35,248 bases of DNA, from positions 1-35,248 of the forward strand of contig VAZG01000412.1 in assembly GCA_005885285.1 (NCBI GenBank), written 5' to 3'. The translations under genes and the position numbers were made by a program. Below, piece by piece: positions 1 to 9,934 of this stretch (position 1 is the stretch's first letter; each line of letters opens with the position of its first letter). Source of the stretch: Alphaproteobacteria bacterium (GTDB taxonomy: Bacteria; Pseudomonadota; Alphaproteobacteria; Rhizobiales; Xanthobacteraceae). The notes below the pieces were generated by a model. It ran no database searches. It was not told the DNA's origin and saw only the letters and a program-made list of their open reading frames with translations.

Positions 1-54
1 CTCTCGTGCCCACGTTAGCAGAATATCCCCAAATTGATTTATGAGCATTGGATC

Positions 55-834
55 GTGACCGAGCGCGTGACGCTGATTACCGGTGCCTCGGCAGGAATAG
101 GCGCCGAGCTGGCACGCGTTTTTGCGGCGAACGGTCACCGCGTGGTTCTGGTGGCCCGGCGCGCCGATCGCATGGCCGCGTTGGCCGGTGAGATCACGTC
201 CACCGGCGGCTCAGCGCCGATTGTGATCGCCTGCGACCTCGAACAGCCTGATGCCGGCGACAAGATTGCCGCCGTTCTTGCCACTGAGGCGGTGGAGGTC
301 GAATACCTCGTCAACAACGCCGGATTCGGCATTTTCGGCGAGGCGACCCTAAGAGATCGTGCCGAGCAGTTAGGCATCATCGCGGTCAACGTCCGCGCGC
401 TGACGGATTTTTCGCTGCGGTTCGCAGACGATTTGATCAGGAATCGCGGCGGCATCCTCAATGTCGGCTCGATCGCCGGCTTTCTGCCGGGTCCGGGAAT
501 GGCAGTCTATTATGCCTCCAAGGCCTATGTGCTGTCGTTCAGCGAAGCGCTGCGCGCCGAGCTTGCTGCTCGCGGCGTTCGCGTGACCGTGCTCTGCCCC
601 GGCCCGGTGCCGTCGGAATTTCAGGGACGGGCCGGGTTCGCGCCGGGGCTTGATTCCACGGTCCTCAACGTCTCGGCGGCGGATGTCGCCAAGGCCGCCT
701 ATCGCGGGCTGATGGCCAACAAGCGCGTCGTGCTGCCGGGCCTCGGCATCAAGATCGTGCCGCTGCTGCTGCGGCTATTTCCCCGTGCCTTCATCCTTGC
801 GGCGGTTGCCCGATTCCAGTTGCGCAAGCGCTGA
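55..834 (+). CDS. SDR family NAD(P)-dependent oxidoreductase
   Basis: A classical short-chain dehydrogenase/reductase of about 259 residues, probably cytoplasmic, with unknown substrate. The glycine-rich cofactor motif TGASAGIG is at residues 9-16, the structural NNAG motif at 87-90, and the catalytic Ser139, Tyr152 and Lys156 (YYASK) are all present. It resembles the broad COG0300/DltE-like group, whose members act on varied ketones and alcohols, so no reaction can be named. The start is uncertain. I chose GTG at 55 because it places the first beta strand a few residues in, as in relatives; an in-frame TTG at 34 would add seven residues. No strong ribosome binding site is seen for either. 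About 120 bp separate it from the next gene, so cotranscription is possible but not shown. Confidence 0.85.
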   Translation: MTERVTLITGASAGIGAELARVFAANGHRVVLVARRADRMAALAGEITSTGGSAPIVIACDLEQPDAGDKIAAVLATEAVEVEYLVNNAGFGIFGEATLRDRAEQLGIIAVNVRALTDFSLRFADDLIRNRGGILNVGSIAGFLPGPGMAVYYASKAYVLSFSEALRAELAARGVRVTVLCPGPVPSEFQGRAGFAPGLDSTVLNVSAADVAKAAYRGLMANKRVVLPGLGIKIVPLLLRLFPRAFILAAVARFQLRKR

Positions 835-956
835 CGGCGGCACCCGGGCACTGTTTGGCCCGTCATTTGCTTCCCAAGCTTACGAGTGTGGGCGAACTCA
901 CACGAAATTAACGGTCACCTGGGTAAGATTTGAGCTCTGGTGGCGAAGCATAGCAG

Positions 957-1751
957 ATGCCGTCGCGGTTAAACATTGCAGGCGAAAACGTGCTGCCCTT
1001 CGGTGCCGGGGGCAAGGCAGCCGCACCCCCGCGAACAGAGGCCCGGCCGGTTCTGGTCGTGCTGCATCAGGAAAATTCCACGCCGGGCCGGGTTGGCAAT
1101 GTTTTGCGCGCGCTGGGGCATCGGCTGGATGTCAGGCGGCCTCGGTTTGGCGATCAACTGCCCGAAACGCTCGACGAGCACGCTGGCGCGGTCATTTTCG
1201 GCGGCCCGATGAGCGCCAATGATTCCGACCGCTACATTGCTGAGGAAATCGACTGGATCGAGATCCCACTTCGGGAGCAGCGTCCGTTTCTGGGCATTTG
1301 CCTGGGCGCGCAAATGCTCGCCCGGCAGCTCGGCGCGCCCGTTGCGCCGCACCCGGAAGGGGTGACCCAGATCGGTTACTATCCGATCCGTCCCACGGCG
1401 GCCGGACTGGCGCTCTGCCCGGACTGGCCGGGTCAGGTTTATCATTGGCACCGTGAGGGGTTCGAGCTTCCGGCGGGGACTGAACTGCTGGCGGCGGGCG
1501 ATGACTTCCCGGTTCAGGCGTTCCGGTTCGCCCATGCATTCGGCCTTCAGTTTCATCCCGATGTGACCTACGCGATGATGCATTGCTGGACCACGCGCGG
1601 CCGAATGGATCTGCCGGGGGCGCGGCCGCGCCACCTGCACTTCCAAGATCGCGCGGTGCACGACGCTACCGAGCGTGCGTGGCTCAAGGATTTTATCGAT
1701 GGCTGGCTCAAGCGCATGCCGCTGTCGATCATGTCGGAAGCCGCGGAATAG
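957..1751 (+). CDS. Class I glutamine amidotransferase domain protein
   Basis: A free-standing class I glutamine amidotransferase of 264 residues. It should hydrolyse glutamine or a gamma-glutamyl compound to release ammonia or an amine. The nucleophile elbow GICLGAQ puts the catalytic Cys at 115, and FGLQFHPDVT supplies His200. The residue two after the His, normally Glu in the Cys-His-Glu triad, is Asp202 here. Oxyanion-region glycines are visible in FGGPMS (81-86). The first 30 residues are low-complexity and not part of the fold. No synthetase domain is fused or adjacent, so the acceptor substrate is unknown; GuaA-like or gamma-glutamyl hydrolase-like roles are both possible. The family call is firm, the function is not. 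Confidence 0.85.
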   Translation: MPSRLNIAGENVLPFGAGGKAAAPPRTEARPVLVVLHQENSTPGRVGNVLRALGHRLDVRRPRFGDQLPETLDEHAGAVIFGGPMSANDSDRYIAEEIDWIEIPLREQRPFLGICLGAQMLARQLGAPVAPHPEGVTQIGYYPIRPTAAGLALCPDWPGQVYHWHREGFELPAGTELLAAGDDFPVQAFRFAHAFGLQFHPDVTYAMMHCWTTRGRMDLPGARPRHLHFQDRAVHDATERAWLKDFIDGWLKRMPLSIMSEAAE

Positions 1752-1810
1752 ATGCGCGGGTTGCGTCGCGGGATAGAGGCCCGTCTTCGCCCAAGTGGGC
1801 TACGCCGGGC

Positions 1811-1865
1811 ACGCTTCGCCATCGGCCACCACGTGGCTGCGCCACGCGTAGCCGAAGGCGAAGCG

Positions 1866-1866
<1 letters not shown>
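1811..1866. repeat. Inverted repeat beside the tRNA-Ala gene
   Basis: Arms acgcttcgcc (1811-1820) and ggcgaagcgt (1857-1866) are perfect 10-bp complements, with further GC-rich dyads between them. The right arm touches the encoded CCA end of the tRNA gene, so the structure would lie immediately 3' of the tRNA. It could act as a transcription end or processing structure, or be a copy of a dispersed palindromic repeat. The base pairing is seen; the role is inferred. Confidence 0.5.
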
Positions 1867-1941
<75 letters not shown>

Positions 1942-2130
1942 TCCGCGGGCCGCCCGATCATGAAAGCGGCGCGGCCAGCGATGGCGGCCATTTACAATCC
2001 GTGCCAAGGCCAAGTCAAGAACGGCGAAAAACGGGCGTTTTCGGCGCCATTTGCCGGGAAGTTCCCTTGTTTGCAGATGACGGAACCGATATCTAGCTGG
2101 AGGTCCGACCGAAGCCAGAGTTCATCAGCC

Positions 2131-2421
2131 ATGCGTGCCGTTCTCGACATCGTCCTCATCGTTCTCGATCTGTATATCTGGCTGTTGATCGCTTCGGCGA
2201 TCCTGTCCTGGCTGATCGCCTTCAACGTCGTCAACACCCGGAATCAGTTCGTCTCGGCGGTCGCGGAGTTCCTGTACCGGATCACCGAGCCGGCGCTGGC
2301 GCCGATCCGCTCCTTCATGCCCAATCTCGGCGGCCTCGATATCTCGCCGATCATTCTGATCCTGATCATCATGTTCATCGAGCGGGTGATCACCTATTAC
2401 ATCTATCCCAGCGTCTTCTGA
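2131..2421 (+). CDS. YggT family membrane protein
   Basis: A 96-residue integral membrane protein of the YggT family. Two long hydrophobic segments (about residues 3-28 and 70-92) flank a loop with the family-typical RITEPALAPIRSFMPNLGGLD-like region, in which the ITEP and P-I-R residues are conserved. YggT proteins are linked to osmotic and envelope functions, but the biochemical role is not settled. The frame is open upstream to 1960, but ATG 2131 begins the family-typical N terminus (MRAVLDIVL). It is followed after 27 bp by a yggU-like gene, an arrangement often seen in proteobacteria, and then by folD. Confidence 0.9.
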   Translation: MRAVLDIVLIVLDLYIWLLIASAILSWLIAFNVVNTRNQFVSAVAEFLYRITEPALAPIRSFMPNLGGLDISPIILILIIMFIERVITYYIYPSVF

Positions 2422-2448
2422 CCGCATGCGGGCTTTGATGGACGCCTG

Positions 2449-2763
2449 ATGGATCCTTGGCGCTATTCCACAGGGGGCGTCAGTGTAGCCTTGCGCGTGA
2501 CGCCGCGCGGCGGCCGCGACGATATCGACGGGGTCGAGACGCTCGCCAATGGCCGCAGCGTGGTCAAGGTTCGGGTGCGCGCCGTTGCCGAAGGCGGCGA
2601 GGCCAACCGCGCCGTGACGGAATTGCTTGCGAAGGCGCTGCGAGTGCCCAAGGCCAAGGTCCGGCTGCTGTCGGGTGCGACATCACGGATGAAGCAAATC
2701 GCCATCGACGGCGATCCCGCCAAGCTTGGCGAAGCGCTGCGCGTTCTGATTTCGAAGGACTAA
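2449..2763 (+). CDS. DUF167 (YggU) family protein
   Basis: A small 104-residue protein of the DUF167/YggU family, whose fold is known but whose function is not. Family hallmarks are an N-terminal [14 protein letters not shown] strand, a central [16 protein letters not shown] motif (about residues 46-61) with the conserved EGGEAN stretch, and a C-terminal [18 protein letters not shown] segment (about 74-91). Length fits the family. It sits between yggT and folD; its stop codon is only two bases from the folD start, so it is almost certainly cotranscribed and perhaps translationally coupled with folD. Confidence 0.9.
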   Translation: MDPWRYSTGGVSVALRVTPRGGRDDIDGVETLANGRSVVKVRVRAVAEGGEANRAVTELLAKALRVPKAKVRLLSGATSRMKQIAIDGDPAKLGEALRVLISKD

Positions 2764-2765
2764 AG

Positions 2766-3650
2766 ATGACGGCCCGCATCATCGATGGAAAAGCCATTGC
2801 CTCGGAGCTTCGCGTCCGCGTCGCCGGCGAGGTCGCCCGCGTCAAGCGCGAGGCCGGCCTGACGCCCGGGCTCGCAGTGGTACTGGTCGGCAACGATCCG
2901 GCCAGCGAAGTCTATGTCCGCAGCAAGCACACCCAGACGCAAGGGGCCGGCATGGCGTCGTTCGAGCACCGACTGCCGGCCGATGCCGCCCGAGCCGAAC
3001 TGCTGGCATTGATCGCAAGGCTCAATCGCGATGCAAGCGTGCATGGCATCCTGGTGCAATTGCCGCTGCCGAAATCGCTGGACGCGGAAACCATCATCAA
3101 CGCCATCGATCCCGCCAAGGACGTCGATGGCCTGCATCCAAACAATGCCGGGCGGCTCGCCGCTGGTTTTTTCGCGCTCTCGCCCTGCACGCCACTCGGC
3201 TGCATCATCCTTGCAAAGAGCGTGCATGCTTCGCTTGAAGGCATGAACGCGATCGTGATCGGGCGCTCCAATCTGGTCGGGCGGCCCCTGGTGCAATTGC
3301 TGCTCCATGAAAACGCCACCGTGACGATTGCGCATTCGCGCTCGCGCGATCTTGCACAGCTTACGGCGCGGGCCGATCTGGTTTATGCCGCGGTCGGCAA
3401 GGCTGAGCTGGTGCGCGGCGACTGGATCAAGCCTGGCGCCACCGTGATCGATGTCGGCATCAACCGCTTAGTCCTGGCCGACGGCAAGACGCGCCTGGTC
3501 GGCGACGTCGCGTTTGCGGAAGCCTTGGAGGTCGCCGGCGCGATCACGCCGGTCCCGGGCGGCGTCGGCCCGATGACGGTGGCATGCCTCCTGGTGAATA
3601 CGCTGCGAGCAGCGTGTGCGATTCACGGACTGCCGAAGCCGGCGGTGTAA
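2766..3650 (+). CDS. folD: Bifunctional methylenetetrahydrofolate dehydrogenase/cyclohydrolase
   Basis: FolD interconverts 5,10-methylene-, methenyl- and 10-formyl-tetrahydrofolate in the cytoplasm, supplying one-carbon units for purines and formyl-Met-tRNA and generating NADPH. The 294-residue protein has the catalytic Tyr50 and Lys54 (YVRSK), the GILVQLPLP motif with Gln98, KDVDGLHP with Asp121, the Rossmann motif GRSNLVG (166-172) and a C-terminal PGGVGPMT signature. Length is normal. The frame is open upstream through the yggU region, but ATG 2766 starts at the conserved first strand (TARIIDGK), two bases after the yggU stop. It ends shortly before a palindromic repeat shared with the convergent ppa gene. 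Confidence 0.97.
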   Translation: MTARIIDGKAIASELRVRVAGEVARVKREAGLTPGLAVVLVGNDPASEVYVRSKHTQTQGAGMASFEHRLPADAARAELLALIARLNRDASVHGILVQLPLPKSLDAETIINAIDPAKDVDGLHPNNAGRLAAGFFALSPCTPLGCIILAKSVHASLEGMNAIVIGRSNLVGRPLVQLLLHENATVTIAHSRSRDLAQLTARADLVYAAVGKAELVRGDWIKPGATVIDVGINRLVLADGKTRLVGDVAFAEALEVAGAITPVPGGVGPMTVACLLVNTLRAACAIHGLPKPAV

Positions 3651-3655
3651 ATCGC

Positions 3656-3696
3656 CGTCATTCCGGGTTCGCGGTGCCGCGCGCCCCGGAATGACG
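3656..3696. repeat. Palindromic repeat between convergent folD and ppa
   Basis: Perfect 12-bp arms cgtcattccggg (3656-3667) and cccggaatgacg (3685-3696) enclose a 17-bp GC-rich loop. Related arms recur at 6444-6543 and 20366-20473, so this is a member of a dispersed family, which I recognise as common between genes in Bradyrhizobium-type genomes. Its place 5 bp after the folD stop and 10 bp before the ppa stop would suit a bidirectional terminator or an mRNA-stabilising hairpin (inference). Confidence 0.8.
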
Positions 3697-3705
3697 AGTA
3701 CGTCG

Positions 3706-4236
3706 TCACTTCCCCTTCGCGCGCGCGATCGCTTCTTCGATCAGCCTGTGTGCGTCTTCAGCCGCGCCCCAGCGCAGCACCTTCACCCATTTGCCGTCTT
3801 CCAAATCCTTGTAGTGCTCGAAGAAGTGCTGGATCTGGGCCAGCGTGATGTCGGGCAGGTCGCTGTAGCGCCTCACCTTGTCGTAACGCTGGGTTAATTT
3901 CGACGACGGCACCGCGATGATCTTCTCATCGCCGCCGGCCTCGTCCTCCATCAAGAGCACGCCGACCGGCCGTACGCTCATCACCGCGCCGGGCACGATG
4001 GCGCGGGTGTTGGCGACCAGCACATCGCAGGGATCGCCGTCGCCGGACAACGTATGCGGGATGAAGCCGTAATTGCCGGGATAGCGCATGGCGGTATAGA
4101 GAAACCGGTCGACCACCAGCGTGCCGGCCTCCTTGTCCATCTCGTATTTGATCGGCTCGCCGCCCACCGGAACCTCGATGATGACGTTGACCTCGCGCGG
4201 CGGATCGATCCCGATCGGGATGGCATCAATGCGCAT
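3706..4236 (-). CDS. ppa: Inorganic pyrophosphatase (family I)
   Basis: Soluble Mg-dependent pyrophosphatase that hydrolyses PPi to phosphate and so drives biosynthetic reactions. The 176-residue length is typical of bacterial family I enzymes. The signature DGDPCDVL provides the metal-binding Asp66, Asp68 and Asp71. The substrate-binding regions around IKYEMDKE (29-36), [19 protein letters not shown] (44-62) and the C-terminal HYKDLE segment are all present. ATG 4236 gives the normal N terminus. It is transcribed toward folD, and the presumed leader between it and the GNAT gene holds three 17-bp direct repeats. Confidence 0.97.
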   Translation of the reverse strand: MRIDAIPIGIDPPREVNVIIEVPVGGEPIKYEMDKEAGTLVVDRFLYTAMRYPGNYGFIPHTLSGDGDPCDVLVANTRAIVPGAVMSVRPVGVLLMEDEAGGDEKIIAVPSSKLTQRYDKVRRYSDLPDITLAQIQHFFEHYKDLEDGKWVKVLRWGAAEDAHRLIEEAIARAKGK

Positions 4237-4256
4237 GGCTGGCTCCGTGAGGCTCT

Positions 4257-4307
4257 AAAGCTAAGTACAGGGCAAAGCTAAGTGCAGGGCAAAGCTAAGT
4301 GCAGGGC
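4257..4307. repeat. Three tandem 17-bp direct repeats upstream of ppa
   Basis: The unit aaagctaagtgcagggc occurs three times back to back (4257-4273, 4274-4290, 4291-4307). The last two copies are identical and the first differs by one base (a for g). The array starts 20 bp upstream of the ppa ATG and lies on the non-coding side of the GNAT stop codon. It could be a replication-slippage product, a set of regulator binding sites, or part of the ppa leader. I do not recognise the motif. Confidence 0.9.
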
Positions 4308-4330
4308 GCCGACGGGTCGCGGACCGGCAG

Positions 4331-4840
4331 CTAATTGGTCCAGGCGAACGCGACCTTGTCGAGCGATTTGGGCCCGAACTTCTCCGAACTGCGCGCGACC
4401 ATCCGGCCGCCGAGCGCACGATAAAACTCCGTCGCCGGATCGTTGTCCGAGAGCGCCCACACCACCATGCTCTTCAGCCCGCTCTGCAAAAGGTCTCGCC
4501 GTGCCGAGGTAAACAGCCGGCGGCCGAAGCCGAGGCCCTGGAATTCCGGGCGCAGGTAGAGCTCGTAGATTTCGCCTTCGAAATGCAGGCTGCGGGCGCG
4601 GTTGCGGCCGTAGTTGGCGTAGCCCGCGACTTTGTCGCCGAACACCAGCACGCTGACGCGACTGCCCTTGCGGATGGCGCTGTCCCACCAATGCGGGCCG
4701 CGGCGATTGATCAGCTTTTCCAGCTCGGCGCCGGGGATGATGCCCTGATAGGCTGAGCGCCAAGCCTCGTCATGGGTAGACGCAACCGCGGCTGCGTCAG
4801 CAGCTTTGGCCGGCCGGACCTCGATTAGGGTTGTGCTCAT
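4331..4840 (-). CDS. GNAT family N-acetyltransferase
   Basis: A 169-residue GNAT-fold acyltransferase predicted to move an acetyl group from acetyl-CoA to an amine; the substrate is not identifiable. Motif A is clear: a beta strand GEIYELYLRPEFQ followed by QGLGFGRRLF, the pyrophosphate-binding Q-x-x-G-x-G/A loop, then a helix. Motif B (VVWALSDNDPATEFYRALGG) has the usual N-x-x-A-x-x-F-Y-x-x-x-G pattern. The frame extends 12 codons further upstream, but ATG 4840 follows a TAGGACC-like Shine-Dalgarno and starts the conserved first strand (TLIEVRPAKAAD). It precedes ppa on the same strand with a 94-bp gap containing the 17-bp repeats. Confidence 0.88.
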   Translation of the reverse strand: MSTTLIEVRPAKAADAAAVASTHDEAWRSAYQGIIPGAELEKLINRRGPHWWDSAIRKGSRVSVLVFGDKVAGYANYGRNRARSLHFEGEIYELYLRPEFQGLGFGRRLFTSARRDLLQSGLKSMVVWALSDNDPATEFYRALGGRMVARSSEKFGPKSLDKVAFAWTN

Positions 4841-5085
4841 GGTCCTAATCAAAGCAAGTCGGCGCGTCCGCTTCAAGGTCTATCCTTAATTATCGGTTAA
4901 CGTGTGGACTTTTTGCATCAGTTTTGTGTTTCATTGTGCCGAAAGAGGACAAGAATCTGCTTTTGCCGCCATCCCGATGACGCGCGGAAGTGCAAAACGA
5001 CCATCGTCCTTCGCCGTCGCGAAATCCGGTTCACGGAAAAAATGTGGGGATGTGATTCGCTGCTACCTTCTGACGATTCCGATGG

Positions 5086-5109
5086 CGAATCGGATTTCCG
5101 AATCGGATT
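5086..5109. repeat. Short direct repeat in the leader of the hydrolase gene
   Basis: The 11-mer cgaatcggatt occurs at 5086-5096 and again at 5099-5109, a centre-to-centre spacing of 13 bp, ending 18 bp before the ATG at 5128. A reverse-oriented partial copy (gattccgat) lies just upstream near 5075. The arrangement could be an operator for the hydrolase-DUF393 pair or chance; no regulator is identified. Confidence 0.4.
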
Positions 5110-5127
5110 CCTTGGGGCAGGCACTTG

Positions 5128-6015
5128 ATGCGCTCGGCAAAGGCGTTTCTCGCGCTACTGGCTTTCGCCGGCCAGGCCGCGCTGGCGCAACCGCCGCTTG
5201 GCGCGCAAGGGCCTGAAGGCGAGCCCGATCGCGAGCAGCAATGGCGGGTGCCGACGCCCGATGCCGACATCTCGGCGCAAGCGGTACTGTTTCGCCCGCC
5301 CGGCGATGGGCCGTTCCGCCTCGCGTTGATCGCGCACGCCACGACGCAAAATGTTTTGCGTCGTGCGCAAATGCCGCAGCCGGAATACCGTGCGTTGGCG
5401 GCATTCCTGGTCGCGCGGGGTTTTGCCGTACTGGTGCCGGAACGCCTGGGGCACGGCGCCACCGGCGGAAAATACCTCGAGGACCAGGGCGGCTGCGACG
5501 ATGCCGATTACGCCCATGCCGCGCGCGCCACCGCCGAGCAGATCGCGCTGCCGCTGGAATTTCTGCGCGCTCAATCGTTCATCCGCAAGGACGGCGCCGT
5601 CGTGCTCGGGCATTCGGCCGGCGGATGGGGCGCGCTGGCGCTGGCGGGCGAAGATCCGAGCAGGGTTTCGGCCATCATCGCATTCGCGCCCGGGCGCGGC
5701 GGCCATGCCGATGATTTTCCGGGTCAAGTCTGCGCGGAGCACAGGCTTTTGGTCTCGGTGGGCGCATTCGGCCAAGCCGCGCGGGTGCCGGTGACCTGGC
5801 TGGTGGCGGCCAACGATAGTTACTTCTCCTCCGACCTCTCGCGGCGGCTTGCGGGTGCCTTCCGCCGTAGTGGCGGCAAAGTGCACTTTGAGGTGCTGCC
5901 GCCCTCGGGGAGCGAAGGTCACTGGCTGATCGAGACCGAGAGCGGGGTCAAGATCGCCGGCCCCGAACTCGATCGCGCGCTGAAGCTCAAAACGCCGGGG
6001 GCGAAAAAGCGATGA
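5128..6015 (+). CDS. Exported alpha/beta hydrolase (dienelactone hydrolase-like)
   Basis: A 295-residue alpha/beta hydrolase with an N-terminal signal peptide (about residues 1-20, ending AALA), so probably periplasmic. The nucleophile elbow GHSAGG places Ser at 163, with a likely acid Asp230 (VAANDSY) and His265 (SEGHW), completing the catalytic triad. It could cleave esters, lactones or peptides; the substrate is unknown. TTG 5125 is directly upstream, but ATG 5128 gives the better signal-peptide start. Its last four bases overlap the next gene (ATGA), so the two are translationally coupled. A perfect 26-bp palindrome lies within the coding sequence at 5340-5365, around residues 71-80. Confidence 0.85.
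   Translation: MRSAKAFLALLAFAGQAALAQPPLGAQGPEGEPDREQQWRVPTPDADISAQAVLFRPPGDGPFRLALIAHATTQNVLRRAQMPQPEYRALAAFLVARGFAVLVPERLGHGATGGKYLEDQGGCDDADYAHAARATAEQIALPLEFLRAQSFIRKDGAVVLGHSAGGWGALALAGEDPSRVSAIIAFAPGRGGHADDFPGQVCAEHRLLVSVGAFGQAARVPVTWLVAANDSYFSSDLSRRLAGAFRRSGGKVHFEVLPPSGSEGHWLIETESGVKIAGPELDRALKLKTPGAKKR
5340..5365. repeat. Perfect 26-bp palindrome inside the hydrolase CDS
   Basis: Twelve-base arms cacgacgcaaaa (5340-5351) and ttttgcgtcgtg (5354-5365) are exact complements around a TG centre. This would form a strong hairpin in mRNA or a symmetric protein-binding site in DNA. It encodes ordinary residues of the hydrolase, so it is not merely noncoding structure. No function is known to me. 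Confidence 0.85.
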
Positions 6016-6434
6016 CGCCGCGTGCGGGAAAGCCATGGCCCGATGATGACGTGATCCTGTATGACGGCGTTTGCGTATTCTGCTCGCGCTGGGTCCGCTT
6101 CGTCGTTGCGCGCGATGTTCATGCGCGGTTTCGCTTCACGGCGATCCAATCGCCTTACGGCAACCGCCTGGCGGACGCCCTCGGCATCGATGCCAACGAT
6201 CCCGATACCAACGCCGTCATTCATGGCGGCATCGCCTACTTCAAATCCGACGCCGCGCTGACGGTGTTGTCGAACCTGCCGGGATGGCGATGGGTACGCG
6301 TGTTGTTGGCGGTGCCAAGACCCTTGCGCGACGCGGTCTATAATCTCGTCGCGCGCAATCGCTATCGGATCTTCGGGAAGTACGACACGTGCTTCGTGCC
6401 GGATGCGGCGCTGCAGGCACGGGTGATGGAGTAG
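6012..6434 (+). CDS. DUF393 (DCC family) thiol-disulfide oxidoreductase-like protein
   Basis: A 140-residue protein of the DUF393 family, named for the N-terminal DxxCxxC motif, visible here as YDGVCVFCSRWVRF (about residues 18-31). The CxxC pair suggests thiol-disulfide chemistry, but no substrate is established. The second family region, with a GGIAYFKSDAAL segment and a C-terminal YRIFGKYDTCF, is present. The start overlaps the stop of the alpha/beta hydrolase by 4 bp, implying one transcript. A dispersed palindromic repeat follows, separating it from the convergent amine oxidase gene. Confidence 0.88.
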   Translation: MTPRAGKPWPDDDVILYDGVCVFCSRWVRFVVARDVHARFRFTAIQSPYGNRLADALGIDANDPDTNAVIHGGIAYFKSDAALTVLSNLPGWRWVRVLLAVPRPLRDAVYNLVARNRYRIFGKYDTCFVPDAALQARVME

Positions 6435-6443
6435 GGGGCGGGC

Positions 6444-6543
6444 CGTCATTCCGGGGCGCTAACGCGCGAACTATGATGTGCAATTGCACATCTGAGAATC
6501 TCGAGATTCCGGGTCTGGTCCTTCGGACCATCCCGGAATGACG
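6444..6543. repeat. Dispersed palindromic repeat, 100 bp
   Basis: Terminal arms cgtcattccggg (6444-6455) and cccggaatgacg (6532-6543) are the same as in the repeat at 3656. Inside are further dyads: gatgtgca/tgcacatc (6475-6492), gaatctcgagattc (6495-6508) and ggtcc-ttc-ggacc. The element lies between the convergent DUF393 and amine oxidase genes and may terminate transcription both ways (inference). Confidence 0.85.
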
Positions 6544-6552
6544 TGATCACAA

Positions 6553-7797
6553 TCAGCTTTTCGCGCTCGCCATCAGCACTTCCTTAGCCGCCCGCTCTCC
6601 CGAATCCCGCGCCCCATGCGCGGTAGAGAAAAAATTCGGCGAGGTCGCTTCACCGGCAAAGAACAGGCGGCCATCGACCGGCGCAGCCAGCACCGCGCGC
6701 TTTGCCGCATGGCCGGGCAGGGCATGGGAATAGGAGCCACGCGCGAACGGGTCGTGCGCCCAGCCGGATTCAGCAAGCGGCGTTAGTCTGCGGCGGAAAT
6801 CCGAGCCAAGCAGCGCCACGATCTCATCGATCGCCTGCGCCGCCAGCGCGCCCTTGCCGGCGTCCTCGAGCTGTCGCGCGAAGCGGCCGCCGAAATAGCC
6901 CTCGATGCAAGCCTGCCCGAATGGGCGCAGGTGAAAGCTGCCCATCGCGGTGCGCATGGTGGCGCCGCGAAGATTGCCGTCTTTCGGCAGCGCTTCCGGC
7001 TGATCCAGGGCGAGCATCACCTTGTCGGCCAGCCCGAGCGGCAGGCCGGCCGCTGCGTCGAGCTTGGCCGGGAGCGCAGGGTGAAAGCGGATGGCCTCCT
7101 CCGCCATCAGATTGGTCGGCACGGTGACGATCACCCGGCGCGCGGTCAGCGAGCCCTGCGAGGTCTCGATCCGCACGCGTGCGCCGGAATGATCGATCAG
7201 CGTCACCTGGCAATTCAGTGCAAGCGGCAGCTGCGCGCCATAGGCCGTCATCAGCTCGCCATAGCCGCGCCGAACCCGCCAATTGACTCCGGTGTCTTCG
7301 TAAGCGTCGAGGTCCTGCACCGAGACGCGGTCGAGTTCGCTGCCATTCGCGTACGTCGAGATCGCATCGATCATCGGATTCCAGCGGTTGCCGGGCTCGA
7401 GATACGCGCCCGCGGGGCTGTCGCTGCCGCGCGTCGCGGCCTCCTCGGCGCGAGCGTAGAAAGCCTCGAGCGCGGCCATGAACTCGACGCGCTCGTCTAA
7501 AGGAAAGCCGGCGTCAAAGCTCTGCTCGCGCCAGGGCGGGCGGGTCTTGTCGATCTCGAAATGCAGTTGTTCAGCGACGTTGACGAAAGAATTCTTGTCC
7601 GCCGAATGCAGCCAGCCGCACCCGACGTCGAAGGGAATATTGGGCGCCGCCATGATGGTGTAGCCGCGGCCGCCGACGCGATCGCGCGCTTCCAGCGCGA
7701 TCGCCGAGAGGCCGGAATCCTTCAGCGCCTTGGCGGCGCCGAGGCCTGCGGCGCCCGCACCGATGATGGCGACATCGATTTCGGAGGGGAGGGGCAT
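6553..7797 (-). CDS. FAD-dependent amine oxidase family protein
   Basis: A 414-residue flavoprotein of the monoamine/polyamine oxidase superfamily, expected to oxidise an amine using FAD. The N-terminal dinucleotide-binding motif IIGAGAAGLGAA (11-22), the ALEARDRVGGRG stretch that follows it, and the C-terminal flavin motif RLFFAGEATSPNFFSTAHGA are all conserved. The substrate is unknown: plant/animal MAO, polyamine oxidase and bacterial flavin amine oxidases share this layout. It is slightly shorter than many relatives but has both ends of the fold. No signal peptide is evident. Downstream of typA on the same strand, it is separated from it by an inverted repeat, so it may have its own promoter. 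Confidence 0.88.
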   Translation of the reverse strand: MPLPSEIDVAIIGAGAAGLGAAKALKDSGLSAIALEARDRVGGRGYTIMAAPNIPFDVGCGWLHSADKNSFVNVAEQLHFEIDKTRPPWREQSFDAGFPLDERVEFMAALEAFYARAEEAATRGSDSPAGAYLEPGNRWNPMIDAISTYANGSELDRVSVQDLDAYEDTGVNWRVRRGYGELMTAYGAQLPLALNCQVTLIDHSGARVRIETSQGSLTARRVIVTVPTNLMAEEAIRFHPALPAKLDAAAGLPLGLADKVMLALDQPEALPKDGNLRGATMRTAMGSFHLRPFGQACIEGYFGGRFARQLEDAGKGALAAQAIDEIVALLGSDFRRRLTPLAESGWAHDPFARGSYSHALPGHAAKRAVLAAPVDGRLFFAGEATSPNFFSTAHGARDSGERAAKEVLMASAKS

Positions 7798-7808
7798 GAG
7801 TTAGCGGA

Positions 7809-7872
7809 CGAATAGTGAGTAGCGAATAGTGAATAGGTAAGATGCCTTCATCTATTCGCTACTCCCTATTCG
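7809..7872. repeat. Large AT-richer inverted repeat downstream of typA
   Basis: Arms of 21 bp (7809-7829 and 7852-7872) are complementary with one mismatch and enclose a 22-bp loop. Each arm is itself built from the short motif cgaatag, and partial copies continue outward. The composition is less GC-rich than the flanking genes. It lies 28 bp after the typA stop and 11 bp before the amine oxidase start, so it could be the typA terminator or a mobile palindromic element. Confidence 0.85.
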
Positions 7873-7900
7873 CTATTCGCCCACTTGACTAGGCCACCGG

Positions 7901-9727
<1,827 letters not shown>

Positions 9728-9834
9728 GGTTCTTCTTCTGGTCGTGCAATGCCTAAGCGCGATCTCGCCGGAAAGCCGGGACCCTGTTTCCGCGTCACGC
9801 TCAAAAACTGAATTTCGCGGGGGGCGCGCATGCC

Positions 9835-9866
9835 CCAAAAAGGAAGCCCGGCCAAGAGGACCGGGC
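9835..9866 (-). terminator. Rho-independent terminator after the Crp/Fnr gene
   Basis: On the minus strand, a stem GCCCGG/CCGGGC (9861-9866 with 9846-9851) with a 9-nt loop is followed by TTCCTTTTTGG. It lies about 70 bp beyond the regulator's stop codon and before the typA start. It probably separates the two transcripts. Confidence 0.6.
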
Positions 9867-9934
9867 ACACCTTACGCGTTGCAGCGCAATATAGTCAGAA
9901 ATCACCAAAAAACAATGGCTTGTTTCGCGCTTGG

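Noticed and set aside
2457..2765. N-terminal extension of folD through the yggU region
   Set aside because: The same bases encode a DUF167 protein in another frame, and the folD family start is at 2766.
4257..4307. A CRISPR-like array
   Set aside because: The units are adjacent without spacers and there are no cas genes.
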